Shown: positions 8,809-18,419, counted from the stretch's first letter. The stretch is DNA of 64,000 bases from Fortiea contorta PCC 7126 (GCF_000332295.1 NZ_KB235930.1:1431895-1495894); one strand, 5' to 3'. The notes: generated from the sequence alone by a model not told the origin. A program made the numbers and translations.

Positions 8809-10266
8809 TCTGTGCCAGCGTGTACCTTCGGGACTATCGATTAAAGTGATACCTTGGGCTTGGAGTTCGTTACGGATGCGATCGCTTTCGGCGAAGTTCT
8901 TGGCTTTTCTGGCTTGTTGTCTTTGCTGAATGAGCAAGTCAATTTGCTCGTCACTCAAGCCTGCTGCTGTTGGTGTGTCAGGATCAAGCTTGGCTTCTAA
9001 ACCCAAAACTCCAGCCAGAGTCACTAGGGTGTACCATTGGCGTTGCAATTCGTCGGTGGGGGTTTTGGTTGCACCTTCATGAATGAAAATATTGCTCTCA
9101 CGCTGGAGTTCTTTAGCTAATTCAAACAACACCGCCAAAGCACCGGAGAAATTAAAGTCGTTATCTCCCAACAGTTGAAAGCGTTCTGCGAGTTCAGGAA
9201 TCAGCAAGGAGGTTTCTGCGTCCCAACCAAGTTTTTCACCATATTGATAGCCAAAAAGCAAGCCTTCCTTGAGAGTTTTCCAGCTATTTTCTGCAGTAGC
9301 GATCGCCTCGGTTGTAAAATCTAAAGGCTTGCGGTAGTGTGCTTGCAAAACAAACAATCTCACCGCCATCGGGTTAACCGGCTCATGCTGCCAATTACCC
9401 GTTCCATCCAACAATTCCCTAATGGTGATAAAATTACCCAGCGACTTAGACATTTTCTGACCATTCACCATCACCATGCCGTTATGTGTCCAATAACGCG
9501 CCAACGGTCGATTCATCGCCCCTTCTGACTGAGCAATTTCATTTTCATGGTGCGGAAAAATCAAATCTCCACCACCACCATGAATATCGATTGTTTCACC
9601 CAAGCGCGATCGAATCATCGCCGAACATTCAATGTGCCATCCCGGACGACCCGCACCCCAAGGAGAATCCCACGAGGGTTCCCCAGGTTTTGCTTGCTTC
9701 CACAAAGCAAAATCAAACGGATGCTGCTTCTTACCTTCTAATTCTTCGCCATCCACCCGTCCACTAGCACCCGCTTGCATTTGTTCCAGATTTCTGCTAG
9801 CAAGTTTGCCATAGCCAGGGAAGCGTTCTACTCGGTAATAAACATCACCACCGACGGCATAAGCCAGGCCTTTTTCTGCTAAAATTTCAATCAATTGATG
9901 AATTTCCGGAATATGTTCCGTCACTCGCGGATACTCATCTGCATCCATCACATTTAACCGCCGGATATCTGCAAAATATGCCTCAATAAAACGGTTAGAC
10001 ACTGCCGACATCGTTGAGCCTTGTTCTTTCGCCCGGTTAAGAATTTTATCGTCAATATCAGTAAAATTTTGGATATAGCGCACCTCAAAACCGCGCCACA
10101 TCAAGTAACGGCGAATCGTATCCCAGACAATATAAGAACGCGCATGACCCAAATGGCAGTAGTCATAAACTGTCACACCGCAGCAATACATCTTAACCTT
10201 CCCTGGCTCTACGGTTTCAAAAGGTTCTTGACGACGGGTGAGGGTATTGTAAAGAGTTAGGGTCAT
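8803..10266 (-). CDS. cysS: Cysteinyl-tRNA synthetase
   Basis: This class I aminoacyl-tRNA synthetase (about 487 residues) charges tRNA-Cys. The HIGH-type motif appears as CHLGHARSY. The zinc ligand Cys lies in MYCCGVTVYD with further ligands in HIECSAMIRSRLG and HHENE, and KMSKSLGN is present. The start chosen is the internal ATG at 10266 (MTLTLYNTLTRRQEPF), which is the conserved family N-terminus. The open frame extends 13 codons further up to 10305, but that part is not conserved-looking. Confidence 0.95.
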   Translation of the reverse strand: MTLTLYNTLTRRQEPFETVEPGKVKMYCCGVTVYDYCHLGHARSYIVWDTIRRYLMWRGFEVRYIQNFTDIDDKILNRAKEQGSTMSAVSNRFIEAYFADIRRLNVMDADEYPRVTEHIPEIHQLIEILAEKGLAYAVGGDVYYRVERFPGYGKLASRNLEQMQAGASGRVDGEELEGKKQHPFDFALWKQAKPGEPSWDSPWGAGRPGWHIECSAMIRSRLGETIDIHGGGGDLIFPHHENEIAQSEGAMNRPLARYWTHNGMVMVNGQKMSKSLGNFITIRELLDGTGNWQHEPVNPMAVRLFVLQAHYRKPLDFTTEAIATAENSWKTLKEGLLFGYQYGEKLGWDAETSLLIPELAERFQLLGDNDFNFSGALAVLFELAKELQRESNIFIHEGATKTPTDELQRQWYTLVTLAGVLGLEAKLDPDTPTAAGLSDEQIDLLIQQRQQARKAKNFAESDRIRNELQAQGITLIDSPEGTRWHRS

Positions 10267-10409
10267 AACACAGTAGTTTTTTTTTGGAATAGAGAAGATA
10301 CGCAATAATTAGGTTAGAGCATCTGGGGTGACAGTCCAGCATCCCTATGCTAGTGTTTTCTGGACTATCTGCGCTACATTCCTATTTTTGATTTTGTGAC
10401 ACTCGCGCC

Positions 10410-11525
10410 ATGCAATCAGCTTCTTCGGAATTTTCAGCACTAGATGCGCCAAAACAAGGCTTACCCGTAACAATTATTACGGGATTCCTCGGTAGCGGCA
10501 AGACAACCTTACTCAATCATATTCTCACTAATCAGCAAGGTTTAAAAACTGCTGTTTTAGTCAATGAATTTGGCGAAATTGGTATTGATAACGAGTTAAT
10601 TGTTTCCACTGACGAGAACATGGTGGAATTAAACAACGGCTGTATCTGCTGCACCATTAATAATGATTTAGTAGATGCTGTCTATAAAGTTTTAGAACGG
10701 GAAGAAAAGCTAGACTATTTAGTTGTAGAAACCACTGGACTAGCAGATCCGCTACCAGTAGCTCTGACATTTCTGGGTACAGAATTACGCGATTTAACTC
10801 GCCTAGATTCGATTATTACCGTAGTTGATGCGGCAAATTATAGCCTAGATTTATTCAATTCCCAAGCAGCGTATAGTCAAATTGCCTACGGTGATGTGAT
10901 TATTCTCAATAAAGCAGATTTAGTCAGTGAAGCTACTCTCAATGAGTTAGAAAAGAAAATCGATGAGGTCAAAGAAGGAGCAAGAATTCTTCGCACTACC
11001 CGTTCACAAGTTCCCCTGGCTTTAATTCTCAGTGTTGGTTTGTTTGAATCTGATAAATATTTTGGTAATACGGCAGATACTCACGACCATCATGACCATG
11101 AACATGACCATTCTACATGCGGTCACGACCATCATGATCATAACCACGACCACGACCATAACCATAACCATGACCATGACCATCACGAGCATTCTCATCA
11201 TTTAGAAAATGATGGTTTTACCTCTATCTCTTTCCAGAGTGACAAACCTTTTTCTATTCGCAAATTCCAATATTTCTTAGATAATCAACTATCCACAAAT
11301 ATTTTCCGGGCTAAGGGAATTATGTGGTTTGATGAAAGCCCTAAACGCCATATTTTCCACCTGTGCGGTAAGCGTTTCACAATGGATGATGATGAGTGGA
11401 AAAGTGAACCAAAAAACCAACTGGTGCTGATTGGTCAAAATTTGGATCAAAAAACTTTGCTCACTCAGTTAGAAAATTGTGTTTGTCTACCTTCTACCAG
11501 CAAAGGTAAGGGTTTCGGGAGATAA
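10410..11525 (+). CDS. CobW/COG0523 metal-chaperone GTPase with a His-rich loop
   Basis: The 371-residue G3E GTPase has the Walker A GFLGSGKTT (about residues 25-33), the metal-binding GCICC (about 77-81), a Walker B/E-T-T-G-LADP segment (about 107-115) and NKAD (about 167-170). Residues about 223-266 are a dense His/Asp run that can bind Zn, Ni or Co. The C-terminal CobW domain is present. The family inserts or delivers metals, often under zinc shortage. No Zur-type box (TGATAATnATTATCA) is visible upstream, so regulation is unclear, and the metal is not determined by sequence alone. Confidence 0.88.
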   Translation: MQSASSEFSALDAPKQGLPVTIITGFLGSGKTTLLNHILTNQQGLKTAVLVNEFGEIGIDNELIVSTDENMVELNNGCICCTINNDLVDAVYKVLEREEKLDYLVVETTGLADPLPVALTFLGTELRDLTRLDSIITVVDAANYSLDLFNSQAAYSQIAYGDVIILNKADLVSEATLNELEKKIDEVKEGARILRTTRSQVPLALILSVGLFESDKYFGNTADTHDHHDHEHDHSTCGHDHHDHNHDHDHNHNHDHDHHEHSHHLENDGFTSISFQSDKPFSIRKFQYFLDNQLSTNIFRAKGIMWFDESPKRHIFHLCGKRFTMDDDEWKSEPKNQLVLIGQNLDQKTLLTQLENCVCLPSTSKGKGFGR

Positions 11526-11707
11526 TTATTAGCCCTAGATTATTTCCACCTGGAACACATTAGGCATAACAAAAATCAAAATTCTCCCCCCACAAAGGAA
11601 CAAAAAATTTGGCGGTAGGTAATTGGACTATTACCAATTACCTGCACTTCTAAAGATTGCTTTCGTGACCTACCTACATTGACTCTACAAGTACAGTGTG
11701 GAGTTTT

Positions 11708-12217
11708 TCATGATTCAGCTATTTCCCAACCTCGATTTTCTAAACGCTCCTCTAATTTGCCGCTATCTCTAATTGCTCGCAAACCATGATTGAAACTGCC
11801 TAATTCTTTTCCTAAAATACTGAAAAACTTCCGGTCAATCTCATCTACTATTTTAATTGCCTCAATAGTCAATTCATAACCTGATTGAGTAATTGTGAGT
11901 GACTTAGCTCTAGTATCTCTGGCGTCAGGTTCTCGCTTCACTAACCCTCTTTGCTCTAAAGCTCGTAAAACTTTTGAAGTCATCATAATGTCTGTTTTTG
12001 CATGGGTGGCTAATTTAGCTTGAGTCACAGTTTCTTGGTCTTGATTTAGCCAAACTAGCCCCGCTAATAGCACAAATTGTACATGAGTCAGTCCCAAATG
12101 ATTCAGTCCAGCATTCATTTTTCTCTGCCAAAGATTAGAAATTTGCCACAACAAAAATCCAGGGCTATCGTCTGGAATTTCAAATTGAAAGACTCGATTT
12201 TTCGGTATAAATGTCAA
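11708..12217 (-). CDS. MarR-family transcriptional regulator
   Basis: The 169-residue protein has a winged-helix core: helices around GLTHVQFVLLAGLVWL and TQAKLATHAKTDIMMTSKVLRALEQRGLVKRE, then the wing DARDTRAKSLTITQSGYELT. These dimeric regulators usually repress their own operon and respond to small phenolic or oxidant ligands. Its 5' end overlaps the end of the EVE-domain gene by 38 bp, so the two are co-transcribed with the EVE gene first. A palindromic site upstream of that gene (12693-12713) is a candidate operator. Confidence 0.88.
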   Translation of the reverse strand: MTFIPKNRVFQFEIPDDSPGFLLWQISNLWQRKMNAGLNHLGLTHVQFVLLAGLVWLNQDQETVTQAKLATHAKTDIMMTSKVLRALEQRGLVKREPDARDTRAKSLTITQSGYELTIEAIKIVDEIDRKFFSILGKELGSFNHGLRAIRDSGKLEERLENRGWEIAES

Positions 12218-12665
12218 TTGGTACTCCCTTTAATTCTTCTATATTGCATAACATTTGCCCAGCAATAATCTCAAAGTCATTTTGAGCAATTTCTAAAAAA
12301 CCAAACCTAAATACATACCCCCAATTACGTTTATTTTTAATAAAATTTAAGTAGGGAATTAATCGTAATATAGGTATCTCGCAACAATTCCAAAATTGGA
12401 CATCACGACGGTAGGGAATAAAATCGTTACCCATATCATAGTTATAAACTTCATTACCTATTACTTGTCCAATTGCTGTGAAAGCCTGACATTTTTGCTC
12501 ACCTCCAAATTCTAGTTTTGGGGAATAGTAAACCACCCAGTCATTGACTCCTATGTGATTCAGCGGTGAAGCTTTACCGTGACAGGCTTGTATAAAACCT
12601 CCTTCTACCCCGTTTTGCACATGATTTTTTGATGCAACCACAATCCAATATTTGATGTTTTCCAT
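12180..12665 (-). CDS. EVE-domain protein (possible modified-base or RNA binder)
   Basis: The 161-residue protein fits the EVE (PUA-like) family: an opening YWIVVASKNHVQNGVEGGFIQACHG, then NDWVVYYSPK, then QAFTAIGQVIG. EVE domains bind modified nucleobases and are often coupled to defence or to RNA modification. Here the partner is a MarR regulator overlapping by 38 bp, which is conserved context in several bacteria. The biological ligand is not known from the sequence. Confidence 0.8.
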   Translation of the reverse strand: MENIKYWIVVASKNHVQNGVEGGFIQACHGKASPLNHIGVNDWVVYYSPKLEFGGEQKCQAFTAIGQVIGNEVYNYDMGNDFIPYRRDVQFWNCCEIPILRLIPYLNFIKNKRNWGYVFRFGFLEIAQNDFEIIAGQMLCNIEELKGVPIDIYTEKSSLSI

Positions 12666-12692
12666 ACTGACAACATCACACTCCAGAAGATA

Positions 12693-12713
12693 GCATACGT
12701 ATATATATTATGC
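12693..12713. promoter_or_regulatory. Candidate MarR operator upstream of the EVE-marR operon
   Basis: An imperfect palindrome with GCATA and TATGC arms around an alternating T/A core (12693-12713) lies 28 bp upstream of the EVE start codon, where the minus-strand promoter should be. MarR proteins bind 16-20 bp palindromes of this kind. The assignment is inference. Confidence 0.35.
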
Positions 12714-12949
12714 GTGATTATTATATAGAAGAATTAAATTTATAAAATTCAGCAATATAATTGACTAAAAAAATATTTTATAGTATGAGGATATCGCCCT
12801 CAAAGCCAATTTTCTATAATCAACGTATACCCGTCAGCGCACCTCCCCAGATCCCATTCATAAAAAAACACCAGAGCAAAATTTATGAGCGTTTGCTCAA
12901 TATTTTGTTACAATGCCTACAGACGAGGACGCTTGAAAACCCACTAGCC

Positions 12950-13657
12950 ATGACCCAAAACATATCTCAAAAGCCTGTTGTAATTGCTCCGTCTATCCTG
13001 TCAGCCGATTTTAGTCGTCTGGGTGATGAAATTCGAGCCGTAGACGCGGCTGGAGCAGATTGGATACATGTTGATGTAATGGACGGACGTTTTGTACCTA
13101 ACATTACAATAGGGCCTCTGGTTGTGGAGGCGATTCGTCCAATTACGGCGAAGCCGCTGGATGTCCATTTGATGATTGTGGAGCCAGAGAAATATGTAGA
13201 AGGCTTTGCGAAAGCTGGTGCTGATATCATTTCGGTACACGCCGAGCATAATGCTTCGCCTCACTTACACCGGACTCTTGGTCAAATTAAGGAATTGGGC
13301 AAAAAAGCAGGGGTAGTACTCAACCCTTCTACGCCTTTAGAATTAATTGAATATGTTTTAGATTTGACCGATTTGGTGTTGATTATGAGCGTCAACCCTG
13401 GCTTTGGTGGTCAAAGCTTCATTCCTGGTGTGCTTCCTAAGATTCGCAAGTTGCGCCAAATATCTGACGAGCGCGGTCTTGACCTGTGGATTGAAGTTGA
13501 TGGTGGGCTGAAAGCAAATAATACTTGGCAAGTTTTAGAAGCTGGTGCTAATGCGATTGTCGCTGGTTCAGCTGTATTTAACGCTAAGGACTATGCTGAA
13601 GCGATCGCATCTATCCGCAATAGCAAGCGTCCTACACCAGAATTGGCAACAGTGTAA
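12950..13657 (+). CDS. rpe: Ribulose-phosphate 3-epimerase
   Basis: The 235-residue TIM-barrel enzyme interconverts ribulose-5-phosphate and xylulose-5-phosphate in the Calvin and pentose phosphate pathways. Metal and catalytic motifs are visible: [15 protein letters not shown] (about residues 13-27), [14 protein letters not shown] (about 38-51), [10 protein letters not shown] (about 70-79), [14 protein letters not shown] (about 144-157) and [10 protein letters not shown] (about 182-191). The start at ATG 12950 gives the normal family N-terminus; an upstream in-frame extension to 12761 looks non-coding. A strong terminator follows. Confidence 0.95.
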   Translation: MTQNISQKPVVIAPSILSADFSRLGDEIRAVDAAGADWIHVDVMDGRFVPNITIGPLVVEAIRPITAKPLDVHLMIVEPEKYVEGFAKAGADIISVHAEHNASPHLHRTLGQIKELGKKAGVVLNPSTPLELIEYVLDLTDLVLIMSVNPGFGGQSFIPGVLPKIRKLRQISDERGLDLWIEVDGGLKANNTWQVLEAGANAIVAGSAVFNAKDYAEAIASIRNSKRPTPELATV

Positions 13658-13697
13658 ACACATCAAGCCTCAGCTATTTTAAATTAATTTAATCCCA

Positions 13698-13730
13698 GGG
13701 CGATCGCACATTTTGCGATCGCCCTTTATT
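13698..13730 (+). terminator. Rho-independent terminator after rpe, built from HIP1 sequences
   Basis: GGGCGATCGCA (13698-13708) and TGCGATCGCCC (13714-13724) form a perfect 11-bp stem with a 5-nt loop, followed by TTTATT. Each arm contains a HIP1-like octamer. Confidence 0.9.
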
Positions 13731-14006
13731 ATTTAGCAGTTTTTCCCATCCTTCCTATTTTATAAGTAATTTTACTTAAAAATAAGTATAATTTCCTAAA
13801 AATATTTCACTGATTCTACACAGAAAATATTTAACTTTATGCATTGCAGATTTTTTTCAATCCTCAATTAAAGATTTTATAAAGATCAGCTATCAGACTG
13901 GCATATCTACGCATAAATTGACTATTCTTAACAGAGTTAATGTAATAATAAATACTTTAACAGTAAATAAAAAAATTGCTGACTATTGAGAATATCTGCT
14001 TTTGAT

Positions 14007-14882
14007 ATGAAAGAAATCTCACTTAACAGTTTAAAGAGAAAACCAACGCAGTTCTTATTGTTGGCGATCGCTACAGCTTTAATAGTAATTCATTTAGCTA
14101 TAGTTTGGAAATCTAAAGACCTAAGTTTATTCTTCAATAGTGTTCTATTTTTGATGGCAATATCTTCTATTATTTGGGAAAAACGCTTTAATTTAAATCT
14201 CCACAGCGAAATATTTTCTAGCTTTTTCGGGATATCCCTGATTTTATTAATATCTTTAAGAGTCGCATTTATACCCCCAAGCCTAGATAACATATGGTTT
14301 TCTTGTTTTCCTTTTATTTCCGCCTTGGGACTGGCGCTATTAGCTTCTGGTGTTAAGGGATTAAAACAATATAAAAATGAACTGTTAGCTTTGTTTTTTT
14401 TAGCAGCACCAAGAATATTCATGCTCTTGTTAGCGCCCATCTTTGACATATCTATTTTCACCGCTAAGTTTGTCAATTTAATTCTTTGGTATACAGGCTC
14501 TGATGTTATTCGGTCTGGGTTAACAATTTCTTTTCCCAAACTTGGTAAAGGGATAGAAGTATATAGCGCCTGTTCTGGAATAGAACAAATTATTCAGATA
14601 TTAGGTATATCAATACTTTTTATTTCTATGTTTCCCATCAAAAAGCAGCAAAAAATAATAGCTCCAATTGTCGCTATTACTTTAGCATTCATCGTTAATG
14701 CTATGAGAGTTGCACTGATGGCTATATTTGTAGCTAGCGGTGATCAAAAGTTATTTAGTTACTGGCATGATGGAGAAGGCTCTCAATTGTTTCCAGTGGT
14801 TTCTGTTTTATTATTTGGGTGTTTCTGCTGGTTCTTCTTCTTGAGAAATGAACAAGAAAAGCAAGATTATACTCAAATTTAA
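14007..14882 (+). CDS. Cyanoexosortase A-type membrane transpeptidase
   Basis: The product is a multi-pass membrane protein of about 291 residues with the exosortase triad: the active Cys in VYSACSGIEQI, the Arg in NAMRVALMAIF and the His in SYWHDGEGSQ. Exosortases recognise the C-terminal PEP-CTERM signal of exported proteins and process it at the membrane. The ATG at 14007 is preferred over an in-frame TTG at 13986, though no clear ribosome-binding site supports either. The partner protein gene follows after 8 bp, and a PEP-CTERM substrate lies at 17091, so this is a self-contained locus. Confidence 0.85.
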   Translation: MKEISLNSLKRKPTQFLLLAIATALIVIHLAIVWKSKDLSLFFNSVLFLMAISSIIWEKRFNLNLHSEIFSSFFGISLILLISLRVAFIPPSLDNIWFSCFPFISALGLALLASGVKGLKQYKNELLALFFLAAPRIFMLLLAPIFDISIFTAKFVNLILWYTGSDVIRSGLTISFPKLGKGIEVYSACSGIEQIIQILGISILFISMFPIKKQQKIIAPIVAITLAFIVNAMRVALMAIFVASGDQKLFSYWHDGEGSQLFPVVSVLLFGCFCWFFFLRNEQEKQDYTQI

Positions 14883-14890
14883 ATCTGATT

Positions 14891-15535
14891 ATGCTCTGGA
14901 AACGTTTCCGCTTAACTCTTTTGTTTTTCACGTTTAGTAGCATTCTTTTACTTTTAGGGAAAGTCATCTGGTTTCCGACTGTAAATAAAACTGATGATAC
15001 TACTTCCTTTGTTTTTCCGGAAAAAATACCCTTACTTGGATGGAAACCAGTAACTATTAACGCCGCAACGCCACCAACAACAAAATTACAAATTATTTCA
15101 CAAAAGTCCTATAGATACACTCAAAACAACACGCCTGTAGATATTGAAATGCGCTATGTCAAGAGTGGGGATGTGCCTTATTTTATTAAAACCCTCACAT
15201 CTAATTCTACTCCGGCGATTGTGCGTCAACATCAAGAAATTGGCTTTTATGGCTTAGGTATTGACCAGCAACGAGCCTATCTAAGTGCTTGTATTAATCC
15301 ACAAGGTAAGAGTACTTTTACCAACGAACAGTTTAATCAAAACTTAAGTAATATAGACTCTAAAAATATATTATCTTGGTTACAGGGTGAGCGAAATCTC
15401 AAAGACCAGCGTTGTCTTTGGACACATTTATCTCTAAATTTACAAAAATCTTCTCCTGAAGCTGCTTATAAAAGACTAGAGAATGTTTGGTTTTCTTGGT
15501 ATCGTTGGTGGCAACCTCGGTTTCCTAAAACTTGA
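14891..15535 (+). CDS. Cyanoexosortase A-associated protein
   Basis: The 214-residue protein has one N-terminal membrane anchor (LTLLFFTFSSILLLLGKVIW) and an exported domain with few family landmarks. Its place 8 bp after the exosortase gene and its length fit the family annotated as the cyanoexosortase A system-associated protein. The biochemical role is unknown; a scaffold or accessory role at the membrane is inference. A 9-bp stem hairpin at 15563-15585 closes the operon. Confidence 0.75.
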   Translation: MLWKRFRLTLLFFTFSSILLLLGKVIWFPTVNKTDDTTSFVFPEKIPLLGWKPVTINAATPPTTKLQIISQKSYRYTQNNTPVDIEMRYVKSGDVPYFIKTLTSNSTPAIVRQHQEIGFYGLGIDQQRAYLSACINPQGKSTFTNEQFNQNLSNIDSKNILSWLQGERNLKDQRCLWTHLSLNLQKSSPEAAYKRLENVWFSWYRWWQPRFPKT

Positions 15536-15562
15536 TTTTTAGTTATTGATTTTTAATCGTTG

Positions 15563-15585
15563 AAAGCCGGGAAAATCCCGGCTTT
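15563..15585 (+). terminator. Hairpin terminator of the exosortase operon
   Basis: AAAGCCGGG and CCCGGCTTT pair perfectly over 9 bp around an AAAAT loop. The following bases are TGTAACTATTTT, so the U-run is weak, but the position 28 bp after the stop is right. Confidence 0.7.
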
Positions 15586-15638
15586 GTAACTATTTTAAAC
15601 CCAATAAAGCTAGTAAATTTCCCGTAATTTTAACAAGA

Positions 15639-16367
15639 TTACGGTTTAATTCTCGCCCATTTAGTTGTTTTCCAAAAAGTAAAATATAAGGCTGCAGCAA
15701 CTAAAGAACCAAGATTCCATTTTACAGAATTCTTAAATAAATTCACATTGCGAGAAGACTGAGCAGCTTCGGCTTGAGTTTTAATTTGTGCTTTAGCTTG
15801 AGATACTTGTGACAATATTTGATTTTTTTGTTCTTGGGTACTTTTCTCACCTAAAGGCTGATTTTGTGCTTTTAATAAATTGTTAATTTGCTCAGGTGTG
15901 GCTTGATTAACTCGCTTTTCTATCTGTTCAGCTTGAGAGATTTGTTGGTCAGATAAAGCATTAATTTGAGAAACATTTTGTTTACTTAGCCGGACGGTGT
16001 TAACTACACTTAAAGGAATTAGTAATATAAACACCACTGTCAAGACTAAGGTTAACCACGAGAAAAATCTGAGACTTAAAAATTCCCATTTGCTTCGGGA
16101 ATGGAGATTTCCATAAAATACCAGCCCTAACCCAATTAATGGTACTGGTACTCGTTCAACTATGGCTCCAAAGGTACTAAATTCCCAAGCAGGATTCATA
16201 AAACTTGGCGGAACTAACATTTCAACGATGTCAAATAATGCTAATAGCAGCAGTCCGTAGCCAAGGGTACGTAAAATCATGATTGAACCCACTTGGCTGA
16301 AGGAAAAATCCTGCAGTTCCTTTACTAAAGGAAGGAGTTGTTGTTGGTCATTACTAGATTTGGTCAT
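15639..16367 (-). CDS. HpsJ-like membrane protein linked to cyanoexosortase A
   Basis: The 242-residue protein has four probable membrane helices: about residues 28-50, 72-88, 100-125 and a last one near 215-235. Between the third and fourth lies a Gln-rich coiled-coil segment (residues about 130-200). This layout matches the HpsJ family, named from the hps hormogonium polysaccharide locus of Nostoc punctiforme and often found beside cyanoexosortase A. It is convergent with the exosortase operon. A role in exopolysaccharide or PEP-CTERM export is inferred from context. Confidence 0.65.
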   Translation of the reverse strand: MTKSSNDQQQLLPLVKELQDFSFSQVGSIMILRTLGYGLLLLALFDIVEMLVPPSFMNPAWEFSTFGAIVERVPVPLIGLGLVFYGNLHSRSKWEFLSLRFFSWLTLVLTVVFILLIPLSVVNTVRLSKQNVSQINALSDQQISQAEQIEKRVNQATPEQINNLLKAQNQPLGEKSTQEQKNQILSQVSQAKAQIKTQAEAAQSSRNVNLFKNSVKWNLGSLVAAALYFTFWKTTKWARIKP

Positions 16368-17090
16368 ATGTCTGGAAAAATAAACAGAAGAAATTGAACT
16401 GGATAAAATTAAAGTTTGCAGGACTAGAATGCATCACACAAATACAAAAATTGTGTGACACTGGTAGTTTAGTCAATGATGACTTTTTCGTGAAATAGGC
16501 AGCGTTCAGCCTATTTAATCTTTTTCAAAAATCACTAATAATTATTACTCCTGCAAAGAGGTAAAAGTTGATGGTAGACTTACCCAGCAGTGAGTCTGAT
16601 TATACACTCAACGCGGTTGCACATTAAAACCCTGAAACTGCTCACTTACTTTTACTCTTATTTTAGAGAAAGTTGTGACTACAATATTAATTACACTAAT
16701 AATATCAGTAATCAGTACGATTTTTTTAGTAAAACTATTTGCTGGTTGAAAAAACCTGCAATTGTACTTAATTAACGCTGTCGCAGATTGAGTACCATCG
16801 AAATCAGTACCGTCGCCGATTGAGCGCAGTCGAAATCCGTCTAGTTGAAATGTATCTTCTCTATATTTGTGTCTACCTACTTTATCCAGGGTTTGGTGGG
16901 TTTCGGCTCCGCTCAACCCACGTTACAAGGGTGTTTAACTACACAATGTGAGATAGTAGATATATTTATATAAAAATAAGTAAAATTTAATGCATATTAT
17001 ATCTCGTAAATATATTGCTCGTGTTGTTTTTTTTGATACATTAAATACCATAAACTCAGTAATAACCGCTAAGACGGGAGGATTATTTTG
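16368..17090. other. Long intergenic region with dispersed repeats
   Basis: No gene is visible in these 723 bases. Three items stand out. An 8-bp inverted repeat TCACACAA/TTGTGTGA lies at 16434-16458, upstream of the HpsJ-like gene. Two similar copies of GATTGAG-N5-TCGAAATC occur near 16786-16835. A hairpin TGGGTT...AACCCA lies at 16897-16920, of the kind scattered in many cyanobacterial genomes. The promoter of the PEP-CTERM gene should lie between 16980 and 17070, which is very AT-rich. Confidence 0.4.
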
Positions 17091-17639
17091 ATGAAATTGA
17101 CTAAAAAACTGGCAATAGCCTCTGCTGGCGTAGTTGTGGGATTAGCTGGTGTCAGCCTACCTTCTAGCGCCCAAGCGGCACAGTTGTTTAATTTTAACTA
17201 TTCTTTTACAGGGATTGGTGGTAGCACAGCTTCAGCTAGTGGGACTTTGACTACTACTGACTTAAATGCTGGAAATAACAGTTACACCATCACGGGAATC
17301 ACTGGAACAAGAACATCGAACGGTGTGACAAACAATATACTCAGCCTGTTAGCACCAGGTACTTTTGGCAACAATGACAACCTGTTATTTGCAAATGCGC
17401 CGTTTTTAGATCCTCAAGGCTTCGCTTTCACAGCTGGTGGAGCTAATATTCGTGTTTTTCGGGTTGGTGGACTTTATCGAGAATTACCGACCTTTACAAC
17501 TAGTGTAAGTAATTTTAATGTTACCAATGTTACTCCGCAGCTAGTTCCTGAACCCGCTACTATAGCTGCTACTATAGCTGCTGGTGCTGGTTTGATTACA
17601 GCGCGGTTGAAGCAGCGTCAGAAACGCAAGGTTGCTTAA
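17091..17639 (+). CDS. Exported PEP-CTERM protein, likely exosortase substrate
   Basis: The 182-residue protein begins with a signal peptide (basic start, then IASAGVVVGLAGVSLPSSAQA). It continues with a Thr/Ser/Asn/Gly-rich beta-type domain and ends with a PEP-CTERM tail: VPEPAT at about residues 152-157, a hydrophobic stretch, and the basic cluster RLKQRQKRKVA. An AGGAGG-like site (GGGAGGA) lies just before ATG 17091. The tail is what cyanoexosortase recognises, and the enzyme is encoded 2.2 kb upstream. Function beyond secretion and surface display is unknown. Confidence 0.88.
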   Translation: MKLTKKLAIASAGVVVGLAGVSLPSSAQAAQLFNFNYSFTGIGGSTASASGTLTTTDLNAGNNSYTITGITGTRTSNGVTNNILSLLAPGTFGNNDNLLFANAPFLDPQGFAFTAGGANIRVFRVGGLYRELPTFTTSVSNFNVTNVTPQLVPEPATIAATIAAGAGLITARLKQRQKRKVA

Positions 17640-17896
17640 TCTGCATGATTTTTAGTTATCTACTTAACGGCATCTACCATTTAAAATGGTTCATAAATTA
17701 AATCAGTTTGTAGTAGCAGATGCGGTGGACAATGCCCATCTTAAAAAGATATTTTTTTATATTATAAAAACCCCACCTTTTCCACTTAACTGGATAAGAT
17801 AGGGTTATAGATGCGATTTTAGATTACCTGATATTTTCTACAAAAATGATATGCGTCCCCACTTGATCTGTAGAGTTTTTGCAGAAGATATAAGTT
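17640..17896. other. Intergenic region after the PEP-CTERM gene
   Basis: No gene is visible. AACCCCACCTTTTCC...GGATAAGATAGGGTT at about 17769-17806 can form an imperfect hairpin that may end one or both of the convergent transcripts. Confidence 0.3.
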
Positions 17897-18079
17897 TTAG
17901 TCAAGCTTTTTCTTCACGTTGTCCTTGACATCTTCGATTCCGTGACGCACTTCGCTTTCGGCTTGCTTGGCTTTACCTTCAGCTTTATCTTCTGGATCTC
18001 CGGTGACGTTTCCCAGTGCTTCTTGGGCTTTACCTTCAACGTTTTTTGCTGTAGCTTTTGCTCTTTCTTCTAAGCTCAT
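17897..18079 (-). CDS. CsbD-family general stress protein
   Basis: The 60-residue, highly charged protein has the CsbD pattern: EERAKATAKNVEGKAQEALGNVTGD then KAEGKAKQAESEV. Members are stress-induced in many bacteria (sigma-B dependent in Bacillus) and are largely alpha-helical; the molecular role is unknown. AGGAGTTCA precedes the start on the minus strand. It appears to be a single-gene unit. Confidence 0.85.
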   Translation of the reverse strand: MSLEERAKATAKNVEGKAQEALGNVTGDPEDKAEGKAKQAESEVRHGIEDVKDNVKKKLD

Positions 18080-18356
18080 TTTGAACTCCTGTTTAAGTAG
18101 AGAATTTATTTCAAAGTCAACAATTAACTTTGAAACTGTTTGTTATCACTCTTACAAAGTAACTTAAAGTTTTTAGTACAGCCTTCCGTCACTAGATATA
18201 TTGTTCATCTATGCTCTAAGAAGGAGAAATTAATTTTAAGAGAGTAGAAAATATTTTTATTCAGGACGGAAGTCGTAAATACCCAATTTTTTATCTTGGG
18301 TGTTTTACTGGAAATCATATTATTGATTCGCCAAATTAATTTATGTGTAGTATTCA

Positions 18357-18392
18357 ATAAAAAAAAGCCCAGTTCCTTTAGGAATCCAGGCT
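18357..18392 (-). terminator. Terminator of the 19-residue repeat protein gene
   Basis: On the minus strand, AGCCTGGATTCC and GGAACTGGGCT pair (with a few G-U pairs) around a TAAA loop, followed by a run of seven T. It lies 28-63 bp after the stop of the gene at 18420. Confidence 0.75.
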
Positions 18393-18419
18393 GTCAAGCT
18401 ATGGGGATGATTTTTTGGT

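Noticed and set aside
10306-10409. Zur box before the CobW-type GTPase
   Set aside because: No sequence near TGATAATnATTATCA is present. GTCCAG...CTGGAC is an inverted repeat but not of Zur type.
14090-14539. 149-codon minus-strand frame
   Set aside because: It is antisense to the exosortase gene, whose triad residues are intact.
16434-16458. Possible CRP/SYCRP1-type site upstream of the HpsJ-like gene
   Set aside because: The half-sites are in the opposite order (TCACACAA...TTGTGTGA, not TGTGA...TCACA) and the spacing is wrong.
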